DNA of 64,000 bases from DAHUXN01 sp963729815 (GTDB taxonomy: Bacteria; Acidobacteriota; Terriglobia; Acidiferrales; UBA7541): assembly GCA_963729815.1 (NCBI GenBank), contig CAVSPU010000008.1, positions 144,039 through 208,038 on the forward strand. Reading direction: 5' to 3'. The translations under genes were made by a program, and so were the position numbers. Of the stretch, positions 24,401-32,604 are shown piece by piece. Under the pieces are notes generated by a model that was given only the letters and a program-made list of their open reading frames with translations, was not told the origin of the DNA and ran no database searches. Positions within the stretch are counted from its first letter, which is position 1; each line of letters opens with the position of its first letter.

Positions 24401-24830
24401 AAAGAAAAACGATGCGCTTCGAGTCGGGGGTCCACGCAATCACTTCGTTGTTGGGACCCATGCGCTCGGGAATCGGGCCGATGTCTGGCACGAAGGTGAG
24501 CTGGCGCGGCTGGCCGCCTTCGGCGGGAATGACGTAGACATTGAAATTTCCATCGTATTGGCCCGTGAAGGCAATCCATTTGCCGTCCGGCGAGAAATGA
24601 GGGAAGAGCTCGAGGCCAGGGCTCGTCGTGATTCGCCGCGCCACGCCGCCGTCGGTGGAAGTGAGCCACAAGTCTCCGCCGTAGCTGAAGACGACCTGAG
24701 AGCCGTGAACGTCGGGAAACCGCAGCAAGCGGCCTTCGGGCGGCTGCTGCGCTGAGGGTGAGGTCGCGCTGGCGAGCGCGAGGACGAGAGCCACGGCGAG
24801 ACCAACAATTCCCCTGCGAAGTGCAATCAT
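21459..24830 (-). CDS. Tricorn-type S41 protease, exported
   Basis: An 1123-residue secreted protease. A signal peptide (residues 1-28) is followed by TolB-like six- and seven-bladed propeller repeats (FSPDGKWIAFTGQYDG, AWTPDSKRIVFLSRRD, SWSPDSKWIAYD). After an Ala/Lys-rich linker near residue 580 come a second propeller part, a tricorn core domain, a PDZ domain (GATVRAGDYLLAVNGHEL) and an S41 protease domain. Active-site residues of tricorn can be matched: Ser-His in LSNSHMYVGGG, the nucleophile Ser followed by Asp in HYAASDGDFFTY, and a Glu in LIENHGVDPDIVI. Tricorn is cytosolic in archaea, but this one has an export signal, as is common in acidobacterial homologues. ATG 24830 has AGGAGG 8 nt upstream. 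A terminator follows. Confidence 0.9.
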   Translation of the reverse strand: MIALRRGIVGLAVALVLALASATSPSAQQPPEGRLLRFPDVHGSQVVFSYGGDLWLTSTDGGVARRITTSPGLELFPHFSPDGKWIAFTGQYDGNFNVYVIPAEGGQPRQLTFVPDIGPIPERMGPNNEVIAWTPDSKRIVFLSRRDTFNDWFGHLWTVSVDGGLPERLPIDRGGLLAFNSDGSEMIYNRIFRNFRTWKRYTGGMAQKLALWNFKTHEYEQLTNDEWTDTYPMWTGGTVYFASDRGAEHRLNLYSMDLKSRAVRQLTHYKDFDVEWPNLNGDQIIFENGGWLYLFDAKTEKARKLSVQIEGDFDQAQKHWDSTAKLIDSADISPDGKRAAFTARGDVYTVPAEHGATRNLTQTPGIREQGVAWSPDGRWVAYASDRTGEQAIYIRPQDGMGPEQEITTGGPEFLMQLVWSPDSSKLAYADSSLQLFYVDIHEKHPVLVDTAKWAEITNYSWSPDSKWIAYDKTPENGYPVIELYSLADKKISDVTTDFNPSFNPIFDPGGKYLYFLSFRTYNEVLGVYDDDFANPQAAKIYAVTLRADEASPFAPQSDEVSLKPSDVSASAGSAAAQSSPAAAPAKKDEKNEKKEPFRIDLDGIQNRVVALPTPPGNFANLGAADGRVYYTSSPTFGYSGPLPGSAPEIHVFDLKERKDHVLIAGATGYALSADGKKLLYQTPSSTYGIVDATPPGDSAHHVGEGALNLSGLRAEIDPHAEWKQMFNEAWRQERTYFNEKSMNGVNWPAERDKYAQLLPYIADRYDLDYLIGEMFAELSNSHMYVGGGDYPDLHPVNVGMLGVDFQLDEASGRYKFARILPGENWDADLRSPLTQPGATVRAGDYLLAVNGHELRAPQNPYELFVNTANENVTLTVNSTPTAEGAREVVVEPVGTEFKLRELDWIQTNREKVDKLSGGKIGYVYLPDMGASGLNEFVKQYFPQIRKQGIIFDVRYNGGGNVDQIILERLRRILAGMGTARNWGPSTVPTNVFYGYMACLTNHYAASDGDFFTYFFKFYKLGPVIGTRTWGGVRGIRGEVPLMDGGYITRSEFSLYGLDSQWLIENHGVDPDIVIDNTPDKLAAGHDPQLEKAVDLLMQQIREHPKVLPPPPPDLPAYPKGPGL

Positions 24831-25018
24831 CGACAGAGCCTCCTCAGCGAAGCCAAAATTGGCGGGATTATCTTACTCTTCGAACGTAACGGATGCACGA
24901 ACTCGCATGCGGGATGTGGGAAACTCAGGCCAAATTCAAGAAAATCGCCGAATTCGCGGTTTGCACGCCAGCCGCTTCCGCGGCCTTCTGCCTGCGCGGA
25001 AAACCCGGAACGAAGTGT

Positions 25019-25024
25019 TAGAAT
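25019..25024 (+). promoter_or_regulatory. Probable -10 hexamer TAGAAT before the leader ORF
   Basis: TAGAAT ends exactly 9 nt before ATG 25034. I see no good -35. Confidence 0.45.
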
Positions 25025-25033
25025 CAGACTCGG

Positions 25034-25057
25034 ATGCGGGCCTGGAGTCAGTCCTGA
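25034..25057 (+). CDS. Seven-codon leader ORF, coupled to the next gene by TGATG
   Basis: ATG 25034 opens a reading frame encoding MRAWSQS that stops at TGA 25055-25057. The last A of that stop is the first base of the next ORF's ATG (25057). The ATG has no Shine-Dalgarno but lies 9 nt after TAGAAT, as do the starts of rel and the M1-like gene. I infer a leaderless micro-ORF that hands ribosomes on to the main gene. It has no known function, and seven codons could occur by chance. Confidence 0.35.
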   Translation: MRAWSQS

Positions 25058-26547
25058 TGAAGCAGCTCCTCGAGGCAGGCAGGTCGGAACAGAAGGCCCG
25101 TGGCAAGCGATTGGGACGGTTTGCCGCCGCTTTCGCGCTAGCGTGTGCGAGCGCAGCGTTTGCGCAGAGTTCGCCTCCTCCCCAGAGCGCGAAGCCGCCG
25201 ATACCGGACCCGATACTTCGTCAACGGCCGGCAGTTCCGCCCGCAATCCCGTTAATTTCATCCGAGAGTGCGCAACCCTTGCCGCCGCCCGCCGTGGAAC
25301 TCGTCGTTGCACAAGGCGTGCCGTTGCGCGTGATGCTGAAGAAGGCGATGCCGGTCAAGAAAGTGGGACAGCCGGTTCAAGGATACATCACAGAGCCGAT
25401 CTATGCATTTGACCGCGTCGTGATTCCGCAAGGGAGCGAGGTCGATGGCCATGTCACGGAGCTTGTGCCTCCGTCCGGAATCAGGCGAACTGAGAATTAC
25501 TTGAATGCCGATTTTTCACCGCATCGCCATGTGCAATTTACGTTCGACACGTTGGTGCTCGCGGACGGGAGGCGCATGAGCTTGCAGACAAGAGTGCTGC
25601 CCGATGTGGGTCCCGTGGTGAAACTGGAAGCGAACCCAGGCAAGAGCGGCGAGGTGGAGCGGGCCCGGGGAATGGTCAGCCGGCAGGTGCATGAAACACT
25701 CGCGCAGCTAAAGCCCACCGTACTGTGGCGGCGCGCGAAATCGTTTGTGTGGGGCGAATTGCCTTACCACAAGCAGAAACTCGAGGCGGGCACGGTATTC
25801 GACGCGGAACTCACCGAGCCGCTGGATTTTGGTTCAGGGGTCATTCCGCCGGAGGAAATGGGTGCGATGGGGCAGCTTCCCGCGGAGAACAGCGAGGCCT
25901 ATGCGCGACTCGACACGCCGCTGAGCTCGGCGACGGCGCGCGCGGGAGGGGCGGTCGAGTCAATCCTGACGCGGCCGATTTTTTCGGCCGGGAAAAAGCT
26001 ACTGTTGCCCACCGGAACTCTGTTGCAGGGCATCGTCGTGAAAGCGAAACCAGCTCGGCGGTTTCACCGCAACGGCCAGCTCCATTTCTCTCTGAGCCGT
26101 GTCGAATTGCCGGAAGGAACGCCGGAACCGGTGGAAATGGCGCTGGAAGGAATCGAAGTCCCAAAATCGTCGAATATCCAAATGGATTCCGAGGGCGGCA
26201 CGAACGTCGCGGGCAACAACAAATCCAGAGTGTTAGGCACGGCGCTCTCCGTCGCCATCGCCAATTCCACGCTCGATACGGATAGCGGCCATGCCGGCGC
26301 TACGGCGAGCAGCGAAAACCACCCGCTTGGCGGCGTGTTGGGTTTCAAGCTGGTCGGCTTGGCGATCAGTCTTGCCAGCCGGTATCCCGCGCTTTCGCAA
26401 GCCATGGGATTTGCAGGCGCAGGCCGCTCCGTTTATTCCAACTTTCTCACGCGCGGAAAAGAACTTGTGCTGCCGAAGGACACGCCGATGGAGGTCAGCT
26501 TCGGCGAGCATCGCCACGAGCCGGCTCCAGCGAGTCCCCGGCGGTAA
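25057..26547 (+). CDS. Exported protein of unknown function
   Basis: A 496-residue protein. The N-terminus has a basic segment (KARGKRLGR) and a hydrophobic signal peptide ending near AFAQSS. A Pro-rich stretch follows, then beta-rich segments: GVPLRVMLKKAMPVKKVGQP, GYITEPIYAFDRVVIPQGSE, GTVFDAELTEPLDFGSG and LLLPTGTLLQGIVVKAKPAR. The pattern of a required value, an upper bound and a chemistry-like 'promote/avoid' is reminiscent of the VirB10/TrbI-like outer-membrane channel fold, but I see no decisive motif and leave the function open. ATG 25057 is the first base after a leader ORF and has a weak GGAG at 25044. The open frame extends upstream to 24859 without coding character, into the divergent protease promoter. 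Confidence 0.62.
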   Translation: MKQLLEAGRSEQKARGKRLGRFAAAFALACASAAFAQSSPPPQSAKPPIPDPILRQRPAVPPAIPLISSESAQPLPPPAVELVVAQGVPLRVMLKKAMPVKKVGQPVQGYITEPIYAFDRVVIPQGSEVDGHVTELVPPSGIRRTENYLNADFSPHRHVQFTFDTLVLADGRRMSLQTRVLPDVGPVVKLEANPGKSGEVERARGMVSRQVHETLAQLKPTVLWRRAKSFVWGELPYHKQKLEAGTVFDAELTEPLDFGSGVIPPEEMGAMGQLPAENSEAYARLDTPLSSATARAGGAVESILTRPIFSAGKKLLLPTGTLLQGIVVKAKPARRFHRNGQLHFSLSRVELPEGTPEPVEMALEGIEVPKSSNIQMDSEGGTNVAGNNKSRVLGTALSVAIANSTLDTDSGHAGATASSENHPLGGVLGFKLVGLAISLASRYPALSQAMGFAGAGRSVYSNFLTRGKELVLPKDTPMEVSFGEHRHEPAPASPRR

Positions 26548-26629
26548 CGAACGGCTGGCAGGCCGCATCTTAAGTGCGGGCGCGAAGGAAGGGCCGGTAA
26601 GCCTGATCTTAATCTTGAGGAAACTGTCC

Positions 26630-28351
26630 TTGCGAACAAAAACAGGAATGGCTTTGGTTGGCGGGCTAAGCGCAATGCTCGCAATCGTGATGATATCCGC
26701 CGGGTGCAGCAAGTCGAACTCGAGCGAGGTCAGCGCGCGGCCTGCGGTATTCCACCCTGTCAATTCCGGCGGTGAGCCGCCCGTATTCGCGGCGGATGGA
26801 GCTCGCAGCGCAATTAACGTGCTCACTTACCACGACGACAATGCGCGTACGGGCCAAAACTTGAACGAAACCGTGCTGACGCCGCAAACCGTGAACGCGA
26901 AAAGCTTCGGCAAAATCGGATTCCTTCCCGTGCAGGGCCTCGTGGATGCGGAGCCGCTCTACGTTTCGCGCTTGAACATCAAAGGAGCGAGGCGCAACGT
27001 CGTCTTCGTCGCCACCGAGCATGATCTCGTCTATGCCTTTGACGCCGACACATACGCGCCGCTCTGGAAGTCCTCGCTTCTGGGGCCGGATGAGAAGCCG
27101 AGCGACGATCGTGGCTGCGGACAAGTGAAGCCCGAGATTGGAATCACGTCGACGCCGGTGATTGATTTGAAAGCCGGGCCGCACGGAACGATTTACGCCG
27201 TGGCCATGTCCAAAGACAGTTCGGAGCGTTACTTCCAGCGGCTCTATGCGCTGGACATCGTGACGGGTGCGGAAGTGAAGGGCAGTCCAGAGACGATTCG
27301 CGCCACTTTCCCCGGTTCAGCGACTCCGAATTCGGGCGGCCTGGTGGATTTCGATCCGAAGCAATACAAGGAGCGTGCAAGCCTGCTGCTGCTCAATGGC
27401 GTGATTTATACAAGCTGGGCCTCGCATTGCGACTTTGATCCTTACACCGGATGGGTGATGGCCAACGACGCGGCGACGTTGAAGCAAATTAGCGTGCTCA
27501 ACGTCACGCCAAATGGCAGCGAAGGCGCGTTTTGGATGGCGGGCGCGGGCCCGGCGGCGGATCCGCAAGAAAAGATCTACCTTCTCGCCGGCAATGGGAC
27601 GTTTGACACGACGTTGAACGCCGAGGGATTCCCCGAGAAAGGTGACTACGGTAATGCCTTCCTCGAACTTTCGGCGGTCGATGGAAAGCTGGGCGTCGCC
27701 GATTATTTCGACATGCACAACACGCTCCCGGAATCGAGTAAGGATCTCGATCTAGGCTCGGGCGGTGCGCTCGTGCTGCCGGATCAGCGGGATAATTCCG
27801 GCAAGACGTGGCATTTCGCGGTGGGCGCCGGAAAGGACAACATCATCTACCTCGTGAATCGCGATTCCATGGGCAAATTCAATCCGCAGAATGACAACGC
27901 GATTTACCAGGAAATTCCCAGCACCGGCGAGGACAATTCGCAAGGATTGGGCGGAAGCGGCGGCGTTTACTCGATGCCGGCGTATTTTAATGGCACGATT
28001 TACTATGGCTCCGTGGACGATTCGATTCGCGCATTCAAGATCGAAAATGCACGCATCGTAAGCCCGGCGCAGTCGAAGACCGCGGTCACGTTTGGCTATC
28101 CCGGGGCCACGCCAAGCATTTCGGCGAACGGAGATAAAGACGGAATCGTCTGGGCCGTCGAGAACAACACGCCCGCCGTGCTTCGCGCCTACGACGCGAA
28201 TGATTTAACGCGTGAACTTTACGACAGCAATCAGGAGCGGCGCCGGGACGAGATCACCGGAAATAAATTCATCACGCCGATGATCGCGAACGGAAAGGTC
28301 TTCGTGGGCACGCCGGGCGGCGTCGCCGTGTTCGGTCAGCTTTCGAAGTAG
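26630..28351 (+). CDS. PQQ-like beta-propeller lipoprotein
   Basis: A 573-residue lipoprotein. The hydrophobic signal ends in the lipobox VMISAGC. The mature part begins with VLTYHDDNARTGQNLNETVL, a block common in acidobacterial PQQ-like repeat proteins. It continues with propeller units such as VVFVATEHDLVYAFDADTYA, LWKSSLLG, AVGAGKDNIIYLVNRDS and FNGTIYYGSVDDSIRAFKI. No dehydrogenase active-site motif is evident, so a binding or scaffold role outside the inner membrane is more likely than PQQ-dependent catalysis. I chose TTG 26630 because it supplies basic residues before the hydrophobic core; ATG 26648 gives a signal without positive charge. It lies 82 bp after the previous gene on the same strand. 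Confidence 0.78.
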   Translation: MRTKTGMALVGGLSAMLAIVMISAGCSKSNSSEVSARPAVFHPVNSGGEPPVFAADGARSAINVLTYHDDNARTGQNLNETVLTPQTVNAKSFGKIGFLPVQGLVDAEPLYVSRLNIKGARRNVVFVATEHDLVYAFDADTYAPLWKSSLLGPDEKPSDDRGCGQVKPEIGITSTPVIDLKAGPHGTIYAVAMSKDSSERYFQRLYALDIVTGAEVKGSPETIRATFPGSATPNSGGLVDFDPKQYKERASLLLLNGVIYTSWASHCDFDPYTGWVMANDAATLKQISVLNVTPNGSEGAFWMAGAGPAADPQEKIYLLAGNGTFDTTLNAEGFPEKGDYGNAFLELSAVDGKLGVADYFDMHNTLPESSKDLDLGSGGALVLPDQRDNSGKTWHFAVGAGKDNIIYLVNRDSMGKFNPQNDNAIYQEIPSTGEDNSQGLGGSGGVYSMPAYFNGTIYYGSVDDSIRAFKIENARIVSPAQSKTAVTFGYPGATPSISANGDKDGIVWAVENNTPAVLRAYDANDLTRELYDSNQERRRDEITGNKFITPMIANGKVFVGTPGGVAVFGQLSK

Positions 28352-28360
28352 TCCGTGGCC

Positions 28361-29236
28361 TCAAACGCGCCGGAAGAGCACGGCGCCCGACCGCCATAGC
28401 TTCATCATTTTCGCCGTGCGCCGGGGCATGAGCTTCGCCCATAGTCGGATCATCCAGTCGCGAGGCATCGGGCGGTTGAGTTCGCGCGAGGCCTGAAAGA
28501 ATCCCCGAAACTCGATTGACTCCCATCCGTACGGGCGGAAGAATTCCTCGCCGGCCTCCGGTGCAAATTTGATGGGAGCGTTGGCGGCGCGAAGTTGCTT
28601 GCCCCAGTAGCGGTTCATCACTTGCTTGACTTTCGGCGAGGCCAGATCGGTCAGCCAAAATTGAAAATGCCCGCACGCGTGCAAATCCTTCGCGAGGCCA
28701 GCGACCTGATCGTCATCGAGATAACCGAGCAATCCCTCCGTGATGACAATAGCGCGGCTGCAGCTTCCGTCGACCCGCGCGAAAAGCTCACGCCGCCCGG
28801 TCTCATCGGATAAGTCGAGAGCGACCTGTTCCAGCCGGCATCGCGGCGTCTCTTTCGTCAGCATTTCGCTCTTATAAGCGACCATTTCCGGCAGGTCGAC
28901 TTCCACCCATTGCAGATTGGCCGGAAGCGCAAGGCGGTAAGGCCGCGTGTCGAGTCCGGCGGCGAGGTTGATGATCAGGTCGATGCCCTCGGCGGAAATC
29001 GTCCGTAGCAGAATGTCGTCAAACAGAGCCGTGCGCACGATCATGGACCACGACATGCGCAGGCCACCGCGAAGCGAACGTGTAATCTGTTCACCGCGTT
29101 CGCCGGCAAGCTTGCGCGCGTAGGGATCGCGGAAAATCGCGTCCGGGCGGTCGGTCTCCATGGCGCGGTAATAGGCGACCCAACGCGCCGTGTCGGAGAT
29201 GTTGCGTATCGCGGAACTCTTGGCTGCTTCGCTCAC
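28361..29236 (-). CDS. Class I SAM-dependent methyltransferase, leucine-carboxyl-methyltransferase/TIGR00027 type
   Basis: A 291-residue cytoplasmic protein. The signature of the family is visible as ARWVAYYRAMETDRPDAIFR near the N-terminus, then INLAAGLDTRPYRLALP, the SAM-binding loop, and WVEVDLPEMVAYKSEML. VITEGLLGYLDDDQVAGL follows. Bacterial members methylate small molecules or polyketide-like compounds; the substrate cannot be told here. GTG 29236 has GGAGG seven bases upstream on the minus strand. It converges with the PQQ-like gene; 9 bp separate the stops. Confidence 0.88.
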   Translation of the reverse strand: MSEAAKSSAIRNISDTARWVAYYRAMETDRPDAIFRDPYARKLAGERGEQITRSLRGGLRMSWSMIVRTALFDDILLRTISAEGIDLIINLAAGLDTRPYRLALPANLQWVEVDLPEMVAYKSEMLTKETPRCRLEQVALDLSDETGRRELFARVDGSCSRAIVITEGLLGYLDDDQVAGLAKDLHACGHFQFWLTDLASPKVKQVMNRYWGKQLRAANAPIKFAPEAGEEFFRPYGWESIEFRGFFQASRELNRPMPRDWMIRLWAKLMPRRTAKMMKLWRSGAVLFRRV

Positions 29237-29422
29237 CGCAGAGCCTCCGGGGATGCAATTTCTGGAGCACTATTCTGCCAGCTTGTCCGCCGGAATGATA
29301 CGACCGTGCATGGCCGCCGGGTGCCGGACAGCGGCAGCGCCGGCAGAAATATTTATTGCACGGAAGCGCCCGGAATGATTTATGCTCTGGTGTTTTTGCT
29401 CAGAATGCGAGGAGTGTAAATC

Positions 29423-32400
29423 ATGATACGAATTCGCCGCACGGGACTTATCGCTCTGGTTCTCTTGATGCTCGGTTCGCTGGCGCCTGCCGCCGGCGCG
29501 CAACAATTTCCTGTGAATCTCTACCAGGACATGCATTGGCGGATGATCGGGCCGTTTCGCGGCGGCCGCACCAAGGCCATTTCCGGCGTGGCGAGCGAGC
29601 CGAACGTCTTCTACATCGCGCAGGTGAACGGCGGCGTGTGGAAGAGCACCGATTACGGCGAGACGTGGAAGCCGATCTTCGACGCCGAGCCGACGCAGTC
29701 GGTCGGCGCGATTGAAGTGGCTCCGTCGGACCCGAACATCATTTACGTTGGCAGCGGCGAAGGTTTGCAGCGGCCCGATCTCTCCGTCGGAAACGGGGTT
29801 TACAAGTCAACCGACGCGGGAAAAACTTGGACGCATCTTGGCCTCGACGACGCGCAGCAGATTGCCGAGCTGGCGATTGATCCGCGCGACCCGAATCGAG
29901 TTCTCGTCGCCGTTGCCGGCCATCCCTATGGCCCGAGCGAGCAGCGCGGAATTTTCCGCACCACGGACGGCGGGCAAACTTGGCAGAACGTCCTTTCCAA
30001 AGACCAATACACTGGCGCCGGAAGCGTTGAGATCGACCCGTCGAATCCGGACGTTGCGTATGCGTCGCTTTGGGACACCGTATCGGGGCCCTGGGAAGAC
30101 GGCAACGAATACAATGGGCCCAATAGCGGCCTTTACAAATCGACCGACGGCGGCGCCACTTGGAATCAATTGACGAATGGCCTGCCCCAGGGAATTGTGC
30201 AAATCCATACCGCGATCGCGCCAAGCCAGCCCAGCCGCATCTATGCCGCAGTGGCCGACGGACACGGAGTCGTGATTTACCGTTCGGATGACGCCGGCGC
30301 GAACTGGGCCAGCGCCACCGACGAACGCCGGCCGGATGGACGCATCGGAGGCGGCGATCTGCCGGTACTGAGAGTCGATCCGAAGAATGCGGACGTCCTC
30401 TACTCGACCAGCACTGTAACGTGGAAGTCGACGGATGCCGGCAAGACGTGGAACGCGCTGAAGGGCGCGCCCGGCGGAGACGATTACCAGAACATGTGGA
30501 TCAACCCGAATAATCCGGACATCATTCTGCTTACGAGCGACCAGGGCGCGGTGGTGAGCGTCAACGGCGGAAAAACGTGGAGCAATTCGTGGTACGCGGA
30601 GCCAACCGCGCAGTTCTATCACGTGGTCACGGACAATCAGCATCCCTATCGCGTCTACGGAGGGCAGCAGGAGAGCGGCTCCGTTGGAATCGCAAGCCGC
30701 GGCAACGACGGCGAAATCACGTTCCGGGATTGGCATCCGGTGGGCGTCATCGAGTACGGATACGTCGCGCCCGATCCGTTGGATCCTGACGTTGTCTACG
30801 GCGCGGGCCGTACCGAGGTGTCGAAATTCAATTGGGTCACTGGACAGGTGCAAAGAGTGACGCCGGTTGGAGCCGACGCCAGCAAGTATCGCGCGGACCG
30901 CACCGAGCCAATCATGTTCTCGCCCGTCGATCCGCACATTCTCTATTACGCCACGAATTATCTCTTCAAGACGACCAATGGCGGCCAGTCGTGGACCACG
31001 ATCAGTCCGGACTTGTCGCGCAAAGATCCCGGCATTCCTGCGAGTGTCGGGGAGATGGACAAAAACGATCCGCAGGCTGGCAAACCGCGCGGCGCGATTT
31101 ACGCGCTCGGTCCGTCGCCGAAAGATGTGAATTTGCTTTGGGCCGGAACCGACGATGGGTACATCTGGACGACGCGAGACGGCGGAAAGAATTGGCAGAA
31201 CGTGACGCCGCCGGAAATGACCCCGTGGAGCAAGGTGACGCAGATCGTTGCCTCGCACTACGATCTGAACACTGCTTTCGCTTCCGTCAGCCGCTTCCGC
31301 ATCAACGACATGAAGCCCTACATTTACCGCACGGACGACGGCGGCAAGCACTGGCAGCTCATCGTCGACGGCCTGCCCGGCAACGAGCCGGTCAATACCG
31401 TCCGCGAAGATCCGGTGCGCAGGAATCTGCTTTTCGCCGGGACGGAGACGGCCGTGTGGGTGTCGTTCGATGCGGGCGACCACTGGCAATCGCTGCAAAT
31501 GAATTTGCCGCACACTTCGATGCGCGATCTGTGGATTCACGACGATGATTTGATCGTGGCCACGCACGGACGCTCCTTCTGGGTTCTCGACGACATCACG
31601 CCGCTGCGGCAACTGAGCGACGCCGTCGCGAAATCGGACGGCTATCTTTTCAAGCCCGCGCCGGCGTATCGCTATCGCCGCGATACGAACACGGACACGC
31701 CGCTGCCGCCGGAAGTTCCCGCGGGACAGAATCCGCCCGATGGCGCCATCATTGATTATTACCTGGGCAGCGCCGCGCCCCAGAAAGTGGCCATCGGGAT
31801 ATACGATCACGCGAACAAGCTGGTGCGTTTCTATTCCAGCGCGGATCGCATGCCGTTCACCGAAGAGGAACTGAGAAAAACGCTGGCGGTGCCGACCTAC
31901 TGGGTCCGCTGGCCGCGAATCCTCTCGAGTGACGCCGGAATGCACCGCTGGGTTTGGGATTTGCACTACACTCCGCCGAAGTCCCTCATGCATGACTATC
32001 CAATTTCCGCTGTGCCGCACGACACGCCGAGTTATCCGCTCGGCCCCCGCGTGGCGCCGGGCACCTATACTGTGATGCTCACGGTTGGCACGCACACATA
32101 CACGCAAACGATCGAAGTGAAGGAAGATCCGCGCGTGCACGTCACGCAGGCGGCACTCGATGCGCAATCCGCAATGGAGCAGCGCCTCGCCGCAGGCATG
32201 GACAAGAGCTTCGACGCGATGCAGGAAGTGCAGAAGTTCCGCGATGGATTGAAGCAGCAATCCGGCAACGAGACTTCCGCGCTCGATAAGAAAGCCGCCG
32301 AGCTCGCCGGCGCCGGAGGCGGACGAGGCGGATTCTTCGGCGCTCGGGGCGGCGGCGACAGTTTCTCGCGGCTTAATCTGGAATTCGCGCAGCTCTACAC

Positions 32401-32524
32401 CCAGATTGACGGCGCCGACGCCGCGCCGACGGAGACGCAAGAAGCCGCGGCGAACGCGCTGGAGCCCCGGCTCACGGAGCTGCTGGCGAAATGGAAAGAG
32501 CTCCAGGGCTCCGCGAAAAAATAG
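29423..32524 (+). CDS. Secreted BNR/Asp-box (sortilin/VPS10-like) propeller protein, copy 1
   Basis: A 1033-residue exported protein. A signal peptide ending near AAGAQQ is followed by MHWRMIGPFRGGRTKAISGV, the shared opening of this family. At least nine Asp-box repeats follow, for example KSTDYGETW, KSTDAGKTW, RTTDGGQTW, KSTDGGATW, KTTNGGQSW, TRDGGKNW and RTDDGGKHW; they form a ten-bladed sortilin-like or sialidase-like propeller. A C-terminal half has the MHRWVWDLHYTPP block and a Gly-rich, helical tail. Such proteins are often labelled glycosyl hydrolases, but I see no proof of an active site. ATG 29423 has GAGGAG, and TTGCAC/TATGCT hexamers lie at 29356 and 29381 (19-nt spacer). A related copy is encoded at 36081-39266. 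Confidence 0.85.
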   Translation: MIRIRRTGLIALVLLMLGSLAPAAGAQQFPVNLYQDMHWRMIGPFRGGRTKAISGVASEPNVFYIAQVNGGVWKSTDYGETWKPIFDAEPTQSVGAIEVAPSDPNIIYVGSGEGLQRPDLSVGNGVYKSTDAGKTWTHLGLDDAQQIAELAIDPRDPNRVLVAVAGHPYGPSEQRGIFRTTDGGQTWQNVLSKDQYTGAGSVEIDPSNPDVAYASLWDTVSGPWEDGNEYNGPNSGLYKSTDGGATWNQLTNGLPQGIVQIHTAIAPSQPSRIYAAVADGHGVVIYRSDDAGANWASATDERRPDGRIGGGDLPVLRVDPKNADVLYSTSTVTWKSTDAGKTWNALKGAPGGDDYQNMWINPNNPDIILLTSDQGAVVSVNGGKTWSNSWYAEPTAQFYHVVTDNQHPYRVYGGQQESGSVGIASRGNDGEITFRDWHPVGVIEYGYVAPDPLDPDVVYGAGRTEVSKFNWVTGQVQRVTPVGADASKYRADRTEPIMFSPVDPHILYYATNYLFKTTNGGQSWTTISPDLSRKDPGIPASVGEMDKNDPQAGKPRGAIYALGPSPKDVNLLWAGTDDGYIWTTRDGGKNWQNVTPPEMTPWSKVTQIVASHYDLNTAFASVSRFRINDMKPYIYRTDDGGKHWQLIVDGLPGNEPVNTVREDPVRRNLLFAGTETAVWVSFDAGDHWQSLQMNLPHTSMRDLWIHDDDLIVATHGRSFWVLDDITPLRQLSDAVAKSDGYLFKPAPAYRYRRDTNTDTPLPPEVPAGQNPPDGAIIDYYLGSAAPQKVAIGIYDHANKLVRFYSSADRMPFTEEELRKTLAVPTYWVRWPRILSSDAGMHRWVWDLHYTPPKSLMHDYPISAVPHDTPSYPLGPRVAPGTYTVMLTVGTHTYTQTIEVKEDPRVHVTQAALDAQSAMEQRLAAGMDKSFDAMQEVQKFRDGLKQQSGNETSALDKKAAELAGAGGGRGGFFGARGGGDSFSRLNLEFAQLYTQIDGADAAPTETQEAAANALEPRLTELLAKWKELQGSAKK

Positions 32525-32540
32525 CGCGGATTGATTGAGG

Positions 32541-32564
32541 CTGCGTGCCGTACGCGGCACGCAG
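32541..32564. other. Perfect 10-bp hairpin with 4-nt loop after the BNR gene
   Basis: CTGCGTGCCG (32541-32550), loop TACG, complement 32555-32564. It lies 17 nt after the BNR stop. There is no T-run, so intrinsic termination is doubtful. It contains a possible GTG start for the next frame, which argues for the downstream ATG 32605. Confidence 0.7.
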
Positions 32565-32604
32565 CAAACGCTTGCGCAGCAGTTCGTCTGCTGCGGGCAA
32601 TTAT

